Below, one piece after another: positions 55,201 to 62,395 of a stretch of 64,000 bases of DNA. A program made the translations under genes and the position numbers. Below the pieces are notes generated by a model that worked only from the letters and a program-made list of their open reading frames with translations, made no database searches and was not told where the DNA came from. Positions within the stretch are counted from its first letter, which is position 1; every line of letters starts with the position of its first letter. Origin of the DNA: Gordonia pseudamarae (GTDB lineage Bacteria > Actinomycetota > Actinomycetes > Mycobacteriales > Mycobacteriaceae); the NCBI RefSeq assembly GCF_025273675.1, contig NZ_CP045809.1, positions 3,844,001 to 3,908,000 of the forward strand, written 5' to 3'.

Positions 55201-58200
55201 GATCGGCCGTCCGTCGAGCGCGGTGACCTCGGCCTCCACCGCCGGGTCGTCGAGCAGCACGTATTCGATGTCCGCCGTGGCGCCACCGGAACCGTCCGCG
55301 TCCGCGTCCGCGTCCGCGATGATCGTCAGACACAGCGACGCCGCCGAATCCGCGATGAACGCCTGACGGCGGTCGGCGGGGTAATCGGGGTCGACGGGCA
55401 CATAACCGGCACCGGTCTTGGCGACCGCAGCGATGGTGACGAGCAGTTCCACCGAACGGCGCATCGAGATCGCCACCAGGTCCTCGGCGCCGACTCCGCG
55501 ACCGATCAGCCAGCGCGCCAGACGATTCGACCGCTCATCGAGTTGGGTATAGCTGAGCGTGGCACCGGAGCCGTCGATCACCGCCTGCCGTGGGCCCCAC
55601 TTCTCGGCGGCACGGGCGAACAGGTCACCGAGCACCACCGGATCGACACCCCGACCGCCGGTGAGAACGTAGTCGGCGTCCACGATCTGCCTGGTGACCG
55701 GTGCCGGTGCGGCGACCGACGGTCGCTGCCTGGTCAACCCGCTCACCCCCGAGCCCAACTCGATGTCGCCGACGGCGATATCGGGATTGTCGAGCACGGC
55801 GTCGATGATCGCGAGCAACTGGTCGGCGAACACCTGCACGGTTGCCTCGTCGAACAGATCGGTCGCGTAGACCATCGACGAATGCCATGGTCCGGTGTCG
55901 GTCTGACCGATGCCGACGAGCAGGTCGACCTTGGCCGGCACCTCGTCGGTTCCGACGCCCGAGACCGTCAGCCCGGCAACCTCTCCGGTGGCGGTGTCGA
56001 CGTCGGCAAGTTCGGGGAGCACGGCCCTGTTCAGGCTCAGCCACACCTGCGAGAACGGTGAGAACGCCTGCGAACGCACCGCACCCGCGGCGTCGGCGAC
56101 CGTCTCGAACGGCACGTCGGCGTTGGCGACGGCGTCGAGGTCGACGGCCCGTGTGTTGCGGACGAAGTCGCCGAACGACAGCGATCCGTCGACGTGGGTG
56201 CGCAGGATGAGCGTGTTGACGAACATACCGATCAGCGGGTCCAGGACACGCTGACCACGGCCGGCGACCGGTGTACCGATCGCGATGTCGTCGCCGGCCG
56301 ACAACCGGGCCAGCAGCACCGCCAGTGCGCTGTGCACCACCATGAACGGGGTGGCACCGACCTGCGCCGCATACTCGACGAGGCGGCTTCCGGTGTCGGC
56401 CGAGATCTCGAAGCCCAGGGCGGCCCCCCGACCACTGGCAGTCGACGGCCGCGGCCGGTCGGCGGGCAGGTCCACCACGTCGGGCAGGCCGGCGAGCTGA
56501 CCGCGCCAGTACTCGAGCTGGCGGCCGACCACCGATTCCGGGTCGTCCGGCGAGCCGAGAACCTCATGCTGCCAGATCGCGTAGTCGGCGAACTGTACCT
56601 CCAGCGGGGAGAATTCGGGGGTGCGGTCGGCGGCGTGCGCGCTGTAGGCGGTCACCATATCGGTGATCAGCGGGGTGCGCGATTCACCGTCGGAGGCAAT
56701 GTGGTGGGTGACCACGCCGAGCACGTAGTCGTCGGTATCGTCCAGTTCGAGTACCCGTACCCGGATCGGCCACTGCTTGGTGACGTCGAATCCGGCGCCG
56801 ATGGCCTCGGCGAACTCGGCAGGCTCATCGGTGACGTCCCAGTCGAGTTTGGCGCCGATCGTGGAGGCGCGGCCGATCTTCTGATAGGGCACGCCGTCGG
56901 CCGCCGGGAATGTGGTGCGCAAAACCTCATGCCGGGCAACAACATCTACGAGCGCGGCGTGCAGAGCGTCGATATCGAGGTCGCCGGAGAGTTTCAGCAC
57001 CGTCGGCTGGTTGTACACGGCCGAATCGGTATTCATCTGGTTGATGAACCACATGCGCTGCTGCGCGAACGACAACGGGATGCGCTTGGGACGATCGGTG
57101 ACGGCCACGATCGGGGCCAGCGCCACCTGGTTTCCCACGACGGCGGCGGCGAGGCCGCGAACGGTGGGGGTATCGAAAATGTCGCGCACCGAGACCTCCA
57201 CGCCGAGCGCCTCTCCGGCCCGGGCGGCCAGACGCATCGCGGCCAGCGAGTTGCCACCGAGATCGAAGAAGGACTCGGTGACGCCCACCCGGGTCAGGCC
57301 GAGCAGGTCCGCGTACACCGCGGCCAGTGTGCGCTCGGTGTCGGTGTCGGGCGCCACGTACTCGGCCGCGGCGGTCTGCAGATCAGGCGAGGGCAGCGCA
57401 CGCCGGTCGAGTTTGCCCGACGAGTTGAACGGCACGGTCTCCAGCAGAACCCACACCGTGGGCACCATGTAGGCGGGCAATGCCGCTGCGGCGGCGGCCT
57501 TCACCGCATCCAGGTCGACCGTGGCAGGCGCCAGGTAGCCCACCAGGAATTCGGCACCGGTGTCGGAGGCGGCAACCGTCGCGGCCGTGTGCACCACGCC
57601 CGGTGACGCCGCCAGGACTGCCTCGATCTCGCCGAGCTCGAGTCGCTGGCCGCGCAGCTTGACCTGAAAGTCGGTGCGGCCCAGGTACTCGATCTCACCG
57701 GCGCGATTCCGTTTGGCGAGATCTCCGGTGCGGTAGAGACGTTCACCCGGCGCTACGGGATGGGCAACGAAACGTTCGGCGGTCAGCCCCGGCTGCGAGG
57801 CGTAGGCACGGGCGATCTGCACCCCGCCCAGATACAGTTCGCCCGGTACCCCGTCGGCCACCGGCCGCAGTCGCGAATCGAGCACCAGCATCGAGCAATT
57901 CGCACCCGGGGCGCCGATCGGTACGGTTGTCTCGTCGCCGGCCATCGGCCGCGCGGTCACGTCGATCGCGGCCTCGGTCGGTCCGTACTTGTTCACCACC
58001 ACCACATCGGGCAACAGCCGTGCGGCCTTGGCGACCACCGAGGCGGGCAGCGCCTCGCCTCCGGCCCAGATACGTTTGAGCGCGGGCAGTTCGCGTGGCG
58101 CCGATTCCATTCCCTCCAGGAACACCGCCAGCAGTGACGGCACGAACTGCAGGATCGACACTCCGTGCGTCTCGATCAGACCCAACAGGTAGGCCAGGTC

Positions 58201-61200
58201 GCGGTGCCCGCCCGGTGCGGCGATCACCACCGCCGCACCCATTGTCAACGGCGCCAGCAACTCCAGACCGGAGGCGTCGAAGGTATACGGAGTCTTGGCC
58301 AGCGCCACCTCACCGGCGCCCTGTCCGGCTGCGTCGAACCAGGTGAGGACGTTCACCAGCGCCGCGTGGTCGAGGGTCACACCCTTGGGGCGACCGGTGG
58401 AGCCGGAGGTGAACAGTGTGTAGATCGCCGATTCCGGCCGCAGCCGGGTGATCCGTTCGGCGTCGGTGATCGGGGCTGCTGACAGGTCGATATCGCCGGA
58501 GCAGTCGATGACGACAGTGCGGATGGTGCCGGCTCGCGAGGTTTCGGGGCTCGTCGCTTGCGCTCCTCGCACCTCAACCGGCGAGGGGGTCGAATCGTCC
58601 TCATCACGTGGAGAGGGGTTCTGCCCCTTGCCGGTTGAGGTGTGAGGAACGAGCCTCGAAACCACCGGACTCTCCGTGTCGGCGACCAGCAGCAGTTCCA
58701 CCCCGGCGGTGTCGATCATGTACTGCACACGGTCGGCGGGCGCCTCGGTGTCGATGGGCACGTACTGGCCGCCTGCGGCGATGACGGCGTGAATGGCCAC
58801 GAACATCTCGACACTGCGGTCGATCATGACGCCGACCGCGGACTCCGGACCGACACCCGACGAGATGAGTTCCCGGGCAAAGGTAGTGACCCTGGCCCCG
58901 AACTCGGCGTATGAGACACTGCGCTCACCGAAGATGAGCGCGGCCCCGTCGCCACGCGCACGGACCTGCGCGGCCACCATGTCGGCGACGGTCGCGAACC
59001 CCACGCTCAACGGCTCACCCTCGGCCGCGGCGAGTGCCGCACGCTCGTCGGCGGTATCGAGCAGAATCGCATCGCCCACGGCCACACCGGGATCGGCGGT
59101 CAGCCCGTCCAGAAGCCGGACGAATCGTTCCCCGATCGTATGCGCCGTCGACTCGTCGAACAGGTCGGTGGCGTACAGCAGCGACAACGACCACGGCGTG
59201 TCGGCGGGACCCGAATGCACCACCACCGACAGGTCGGTGTGCGCGGGAACGACGGGTGAGGCGACGGGCTCGAAACCGATCCCGGCCACCGACACGGCCG
59301 CGTCACCGGCCGAGGCCGCCGGATCGAACGACAGGGTCACCTGCGCCAGTGGCGAGAACGCTTCGGAGCGAACCGGGTCCACGGCCTCGACGACCGACTC
59401 GAAGGGCACGTCGGCATGGGCGAATGCATCGAGATCGGTGCCGCGTACCTGCTCGATCAGCGCGGCGAACGACGTCGCCGGATCGACCCGCGCACGCAGA
59501 ACCAGGGTGTTGACGAACATGCCGATCAACGGGTCGAGGACGGCCTGTCCACGGCCGGCTGCCGGAGTGGAGACCGTGATGTCGTCGGTGCCGCTCAACC
59601 GGGACAACAGCACGGCAAGTGCCGCGTGCACCACCATGAACGGGGTCGCACCGGACTGTCCGGCGAGTACCTCGATACGTTTGCCGATAGCTGCGGGAAT
59701 CTCTAAGTCGGTGGAGGCGCCACGGTGCGAGGCGATTCTCGGCCGCGGCCGGTCGGCGGGCAACTCCAGGACATCGGGGGCTCCGGCGAGCGCTTCACGC
59801 CAGTGGGCGAGCTGCTTGCCGATCACCGACTCCGCATCGTCCGGCGAGCCGAGAACCTCGTGCTGCCAGATCGCGAAATCGGCGAATTGCACTGGGAGCG
59901 GGGCGAAATGGGGTTCGTCGCCGGCGGCCCGCGCGGTGTAGGCGGTCACCAGATCCATCAGCAACGGCAGCATCGACTCACCGTCGACGGCGATGTGGTG
60001 TGCCACCACCGCCAACACGTTCTCCTCCGGACCCACTTCCAGAACCCGCACCCGCAGGGACCACTGCCGGGTGACGTCGAAACCCTCCCCCACGGCCTCT
60101 TCGAGTTCGGACAGGTCCTCGACGATGTCCCAGTCGAGTTTGGCGCCGATCGTCGACACCTTGCCGATGCGCTGATACGGCACACCGTCCGACGACGGGA
60201 AGGTGGTACGCAGCACCTCGTGGCGGGCCACCACGTCGACGACGGCATCGCGCAGCGCGTCGACATCGAGCGGGCCGGTCACCCGCAGGACTGCCGGGAT
60301 GTTGTAGGTGGCGTTGGATTTGTCGAACTGGTTGATGAACCACATGCGCTGCTGCGCGAACGACAACGGGATCCGGTCCGGGCGCGGGTCGACGGCGACG
60401 ATCGGCGCCAGGGCGACGGCGTTACCGGCGACCGCCGCGATCAGCTCCCGCACCGACGGCGCGTCGAACACCTCCCGCACCGACACCTCGACACCGAGTA
60501 CGGCACCCGCGCGGGCGGCCAGCCGGGTGGCGCCGAGCGAATTGCCGCCGAGGTCGAAGAACGAGGCGGTGACCGAGACCGGCCCCTCGCCGAGCAGCTC
60601 TTCGAAGACCGCGGCCACCGCCGTCTCGGCCTCATTGGCCGGGGCCACGTACTCGTGCGATTCCAGTTCGGGTGCCGGTAGCAGCCGGCGGTTGACTTTG
60701 CCGGAGGAACCCAACGGCATCTCGTCGAGCGGAACCCACAGGGTGGGCCGCATGTATTCGGGCAGGATCTGGGCGATCGCCTTCTTGACGGCCTCGATGT
60801 CGACGTCGGCCGGAGACAGGTAGCCGACGAGGTGATCGCCGCCCGCCAGCCGGGTGACCCCGGCGGCCGCGTGCACCACGCCGGGCGCCGATGCCAGGAC
60901 CGCCTCGACCTCGCCGAGTTCGAGACGCTGCCCGCGCAGCTTGACCTGGAAGTCGGTACGGCCGAGGTATTCGATATCGCCGCCGGAGTTCCAGCGGACC
61001 AGGTCGCCGGTGCGGTACAGCCGGTTGCCCGGCTCGCCGAAGGGGTCGGCGACGAATCGTTCCGCGGTCAGGTCCGCGCGGGCGGCGTAGCCGCGGGCCA
61101 ACTGCACGCCGCCGAGGTACAGCTCACCCGGAACACCGGCGGGAACCACCTGGAGCAGGCGGTCCAGGATCATCGTCGAGGTGTTGGGCACGGGTCCACC

Positions 61201-62244
61201 GATGGGGATGGTCCGGTCGCCCTGCCGCACCTCGTATGCGGTGACGTCGACGGCTGCTTCGGTGGGGCCGTACAGGTTGACCAGCCGCAGCGACGGCAAC
61301 GCCGACAGCAGGGCGTTCGCCGGACCCCCGGTGAGGGCCTCACCGGAGGTGAACACGAATCGCAACGAGTCGAGCCGCGCAACCTGCCCGCCCAGCGCGT
61401 CGACGAACGCCGACAGCATCGACGGAACGAAGTGGACGACACCGACCTGGTGGGCGGCGATGGTGTCGGCAAGGTACTGGGCGTCGCCGTGCCGGCCCGG
61501 TTCGGCGATGACCAGACCGGCGCCGACGCGCAGCGGCAGGAACAACTCCCACACCGACACGTCGAAGGTGGTGGGGGTCTTCTGCAGAAAAATGTGGTCA
61601 GCGGTGAGGCTGTACCACAGACGCATCCATTCGAGGCGGTTCACCACCGCCTCGTGCGACACGGTCACGCCCTTGGGGCGACCGGTCGAGCCGGAGGTGA
61701 ACAGTGTGTACAGGGCCGTCTCCGGACGTACCGGCGCCAGGCGTTCACCGTCGGTGACCGGCGGCGTGGACAGGTCCACCTCGCCCGAGCAGTCGACGAC
61801 AACGGTGCGGACGCTGTCGCCGTGCGAGGTTTCGACGCCACTCGCCTGCGCTCGCGGCACCTCAACCGGCGAGCTATTGCCGGTTGAGGTGTGAGGAGCG
61901 TCAGCGACAAGCCTCGAAACACCGTGAGGTTCCGTGTCCCCGGCCACGAGCACGATCCGGGCACCCGAGGTCCGCAGCATGTACTCGACGCGATCGGCGG
62001 GCGCCTCGGGGTCGAGCGGCACGTAGTGGCCGCCGGCGGCGACGACGGCGTGGATGGCCACCAGCAGTTCGACCGAACGATCGATACTGACGGCGACGGC
62101 GACGTCGGGGCCCACGCCACGCAAGATCAGGTCACGGGCCAGAACCGCCACGCGGGCCGAAAATTCCTGGTAGCCCACTGCCCGGCCGCCGAACGCGAGT
62201 GCGATCCGCTCCGAACCTGTAGCTGCCTGAATGAATTCAGCCAC
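49216..62244 (-). CDS. Giant NRPS (4342 aa, NRPS-b): A-T-C-A-T-C-A-T-C-A-T-C
   Basis: Four A-T-C units, ending in a C domain and lacking both a starter C and a TE. T domains are near 60550, 57260, 54000 (GGNSL preceded by EA) and 50825; C domains carry HHIAVDGES (near 60000), HHIASDGES (56700), HHIAADGES (53450) and HHIGADAES (50275). The last one has Ala in place of the usual Gly after Asp. Codes read by eye: DVWHFSLVD (serine-like), DALQWGKID, DALFYGLVA and DCPHSTLVE. The final C must join this chain to the residue loaded by the A domain that starts NRPS-c, 46 nt downstream. The start is GTG 62244 (MAEFIQAATG), with AAGGGGC 8 nt upstream. The first and second A domains each contain an in-frame palindromic repeat. 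The third A domain has an Asp/Ala repeat (DADADADGSGG) in the corresponding loop. Confidence 0.95.
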   Translation of the reverse strand: MAEFIQAATGSERIALAFGGRAVGYQEFSARVAVLARDLILRGVGPDVAVAVSIDRSVELLVAIHAVVAAGGHYVPLDPEAPADRVEYMLRTSGARIVLVAGDTEPHGVSRLVADAPHTSTGNSSPVEVPRAQASGVETSHGDSVRTVVVDCSGEVDLSTPPVTDGERLAPVRPETALYTLFTSGSTGRPKGVTVSHEAVVNRLEWMRLWYSLTADHIFLQKTPTTFDVSVWELFLPLRVGAGLVIAEPGRHGDAQYLADTIAAHQVGVVHFVPSMLSAFVDALGGQVARLDSLRFVFTSGEALTGGPANALLSALPSLRLVNLYGPTEAAVDVTAYEVRQGDRTIPIGGPVPNTSTMILDRLLQVVPAGVPGELYLGGVQLARGYAARADLTAERFVADPFGEPGNRLYRTGDLVRWNSGGDIEYLGRTDFQVKLRGQRLELGEVEAVLASAPGVVHAAAGVTRLAGGDHLVGYLSPADVDIEAVKKAIAQILPEYMRPTLWVPLDEMPLGSSGKVNRRLLPAPELESHEYVAPANEAETAVAAVFEELLGEGPVSVTASFFDLGGNSLGATRLAARAGAVLGVEVSVREVFDAPSVRELIAAVAGNAVALAPIVAVDPRPDRIPLSFAQQRMWFINQFDKSNATYNIPAVLRVTGPLDVDALRDAVVDVVARHEVLRTTFPSSDGVPYQRIGKVSTIGAKLDWDIVEDLSELEEAVGEGFDVTRQWSLRVRVLEVGPEENVLAVVAHHIAVDGESMLPLLMDLVTAYTARAAGDEPHFAPLPVQFADFAIWQHEVLGSPDDAESVIGKQLAHWREALAGAPDVLELPADRPRPRIASHRGASTDLEIPAAIGKRIEVLAGQSGATPFMVVHAALAVLLSRLSGTDDITVSTPAAGRGQAVLDPLIGMFVNTLVLRARVDPATSFAALIEQVRGTDLDAFAHADVPFESVVEAVDPVRSEAFSPLAQVTLSFDPAASAGDAAVSVAGIGFEPVASPVVPAHTDLSVVVHSGPADTPWSLSLLYATDLFDESTAHTIGERFVRLLDGLTADPGVAVGDAILLDTADERAALAAAEGEPLSVGFATVADMVAAQVRARGDGAALIFGERSVSYAEFGARVTTFARELISSGVGPESAVGVMIDRSVEMFVAIHAVIAAGGQYVPIDTEAPADRVQYMIDTAGVELLLVADTESPVVSRLVPHTSTGKGQNPSPRDEDDSTPSPVEVRGAQATSPETSRAGTIRTVVIDCSGDIDLSAAPITDAERITRLRPESAIYTLFTSGSTGRPKGVTLDHAALVNVLTWFDAAGQGAGEVALAKTPYTFDASGLELLAPLTMGAAVVIAAPGGHRDLAYLLGLIETHGVSILQFVPSLLAVFLEGMESAPRELPALKRIWAGGEALPASVVAKAARLLPDVVVVNKYGPTEAAIDVTARPMAGDETTVPIGAPGANCSMLVLDSRLRPVADGVPGELYLGGVQIARAYASQPGLTAERFVAHPVAPGERLYRTGDLAKRNRAGEIEYLGRTDFQVKLRGQRLELGEIEAVLAASPGVVHTAATVAASDTGAEFLVGYLAPATVDLDAVKAAAAAALPAYMVPTVWVLLETVPFNSSGKLDRRALPSPDLQTAAAEYVAPDTDTERTLAAVYADLLGLTRVGVTESFFDLGGNSLAAMRLAARAGEALGVEVSVRDIFDTPTVRGLAAAVVGNQVALAPIVAVTDRPKRIPLSFAQQRMWFINQMNTDSAVYNQPTVLKLSGDLDIDALHAALVDVVARHEVLRTTFPAADGVPYQKIGRASTIGAKLDWDVTDEPAEFAEAIGAGFDVTKQWPIRVRVLELDDTDDYVLGVVTHHIASDGESRTPLITDMVTAYSAHAADRTPEFSPLEVQFADYAIWQHEVLGSPDDPESVVGRQLEYWRGQLAGLPDVVDLPADRPRPSTASGRGAALGFEISADTGSRLVEYAAQVGATPFMVVHSALAVLLARLSAGDDIAIGTPVAGRGQRVLDPLIGMFVNTLILRTHVDGSLSFGDFVRNTRAVDLDAVANADVPFETVADAAGAVRSQAFSPFSQVWLSLNRAVLPELADVDTATGEVAGLTVSGVGTDEVPAKVDLLVGIGQTDTGPWHSSMVYATDLFDEATVQVFADQLLAIIDAVLDNPDIAVGDIELGSGVSGLTRQRPSVAAPAPVTRQIVDADYVLTGGRGVDPVVLGDLFARAAEKWGPRQAVIDGSGATLSYTQLDERSNRLARWLIGRGVGAEDLVAISMRRSVELLVTIAAVAKTGAGYVPVDPDYPADRRQAFIADSAASLCLTIIADADADADGSGGATADIEYVLLDDPAVEAEVTALDGRPITDDDRLRPIRPDNLAYIIFTSGSTGRPKGVAVTHWGLANLGRELVDRANADEYSRILGFASPSFDASVLEYMMALTAGGALVYRPVDAVGGDVLQDFMSRQAVSHLFLTPTVLATLDPATLPALRMVYVGGEAVPQSLKDAWAPFRRFQNLYGPTETTVAVTISTPLSVGAPVVLGDAFTGTGLMVLDGRLRPAPTGAVGDLYITGFGMARGYLGRAALTAGAFVANPHGNPGDLMYKTGDLVRVRRGADGATELEYAGRSDDQVKLRGLRIELGEIESVLTGHPSVHSAVVVGVGGSVATALAAYVVADKGAEIDVDELRAAAGQHLPDYMIPASIMVLDEFPRTPIGKLDKSALPEPVIEAGEYVAPQTPREEAVAAAFAEILGVDELSVTTSFFEAGGNSLSATRVAARASAALGVEVTLRDVFEAPSVRELIAAVAGNSTALAPVTAVDPRPDRVPLSFAQQRMWFLNRFDPGLSTYNIPAVLRLSGSLDAQALHAAVIDVVRRHEVLRTTFPAADGVPYQLIAPIESVAPQLDWAIVDSQAEVEAAVTSGFDLTAQWPIRFRLWRTGEDFVFALVAHHIAADGESLAPLVTDLVTAYAARAAGQQPQFTELEVQFADYAIWQHEVLGSPEDPESPVGRQLAYWTEQLAGMPDLLELPTDRPRPPVASQRGAVMSVPVPTELSSAIEELATDVDVTPFMVFHAALAVVLSRLSGADDVAVGTSVAGRGQAALDPLIGMFVNTIVLRTRIDGGRSFQDLLAQVRQTDMDGYSHAELPFETLVEALNPVRSEAFAPLAQVLLFFNNGAPARPVAVSGITVSPVEAPAATSRVDLTVGVGAPPGAQWAISLEYATDLFDAATVDAFGARLLSLLTQVTADPEILVGDCDLLLSSDTVSGDVEWGPEMSVPAGTVAEAVAAQIARTPDAVALRFEDREVTYREFGARVNRLARDLIAAGVGPESAVAVCIPRSVEMMVAIHAVIAAGGHYVPIAVDAPADRVQYMFDTAGVEIAVVSDVSSTPRAEGVHTIVVDCSGYCDLSEPPVSDPDRRARLTPDHAVYTLFTSGSTGRPKGVTLTHEAVVNRLWWGLDELPIDSGDTVIQKTPYTFDCSVPELLAPLMVGAKLVVLRDGGHLEPLYVADVIEQSRATMVHFVPSMLSVFLDLVGTERLAAMSSIRIISTTGEALPPGVAAQVREALPHILFYNLYGPTEAAVEITYEKIETVSAGDLSVPIGVPVWNSSAVILDARLHRVPDGVPGELYLGGVQLARGYASRGDLTADRFIADPYGAPGARLYRTGDLVRRSPDGSIDYLGRTDFQVKLRGQRIELGEIESVLASAPGVVHAAATVADGPGGSQHLVGYLAGRPGQRPDVDAVTEAARRALPVYMVPSVWMVLDDIALNSAGKLDRKALPEPDFASVEAEFEVPVNAAEEAVAAAFADVLGVDKVSVTGSFFDLGGNSLSAMRLAARAGDALGVDISVRDIFESPTVRGLVVVSSGLGVASTPITAVDPRPQRIPLSFAQQRMWFINQFDPAQPTYNIPAILRLRGDLDVPVLRSAVIDVVARQEILRTSFPSEDGSPYQLIGDMAEFDSRGVWRTVDTDEEVLAAAATGFDVTREWPLRVALRGGDGDYLLAVVVHHIGADAESLAPLVTDIITAYTARLAGQEPRWEAPTVQFADYAIWQHEVLGSADDASSVVGRQLDYWREHLAGLPDVLELPADRPRPPVASHVGARVTAEIPGPVAQRVDALARDLGASPFMVVHAALAVLLARLSATDDIAIATPISGRAQEVLSPLIGMFVNTLVLRSAVDPDQPFTALLERTRTDDLDGFAHADIPFETLVEALDPVRSEAFSPLAQVMLNFNPGASIADAEVSIAGLEVSPVAAPVVPAQLDLTVVVSQAASGEGWPVSVLYATELFDESTIAAFCRRFVAVIDALTADPTLAVGDAPLLIGAEHDQVAAWSGGPVRSAPERSAVDWPAERLGGTSDAVR
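58540..58663. repeat. In-frame palindromic repeat in NRPS-b, second A domain
   Basis: The left arm begins GGTTTCGGGGCTCGTCGC and ends CACCTCAACC (58579). The right arm begins GGTTGAGGTGTGAGG (58633) and ends ACGAGCCTCGAAACC. The centre is about 53 nt. On the coding strand it encodes VSRLVPHTSTGKG, a short Asp/Ser/Pro linker and SPVEVRGAQATSPETS, again between motifs A2 and A3. Confidence 0.8.
61828..61923. repeat. In-frame palindromic repeat in NRPS-b, first A domain
   Basis: This is the shortest copy: left arm GGTTTCGACGCCACTCGC...CACCTCAACC (to 61867), centre of 14 nt, right arm GGTTGAGGTGTGAGG...AAGCCTCGAAACACC. On the coding strand it encodes GVSRLVADAPHTSTGN directly followed by SSPVEVPRAQASGVETS. 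It is in the same loop as the other two full copies. Confidence 0.8.
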
Positions 62245-62395
62245 GTGTTACTGCCCCTTGTCCTGGTTGCCGGCTGGTCACGACGTACCCGGTGTCTCCG
62301 GGTGTCGTACCCGGGTACCTGCTGGTCGGCGGTGGGCAACGTCGCCGTGGGGGCATCGCCAGGCGTGTCACCACGCCACGCGATGCCCTCACCGC
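62245..62395. other. Short gap between two NRPS genes
   Basis: The 151 nt contain the RBS of NRPS-b (AAGGGGC) and a hairpin near 62282-62310 (ACCCGG and CCGGGT arms). No promoter is evident, so NRPS-a and NRPS-b may be cotranscribed. Confidence 0.4.

Noticed and set aside
55285..55320. Short tandem GCGTCC-type repeat in the third A domain of NRPS-b
   Set aside because: It encodes an Asp/Ala run in a variable loop; an ordinary codon-level microsatellite, not a separate element.
53452..56061. Plus-strand open frame of 869 codons inside NRPS-b
   Set aside because: Antisense shadow; the minus strand carries complete C, A and T motifs through the whole stretch.
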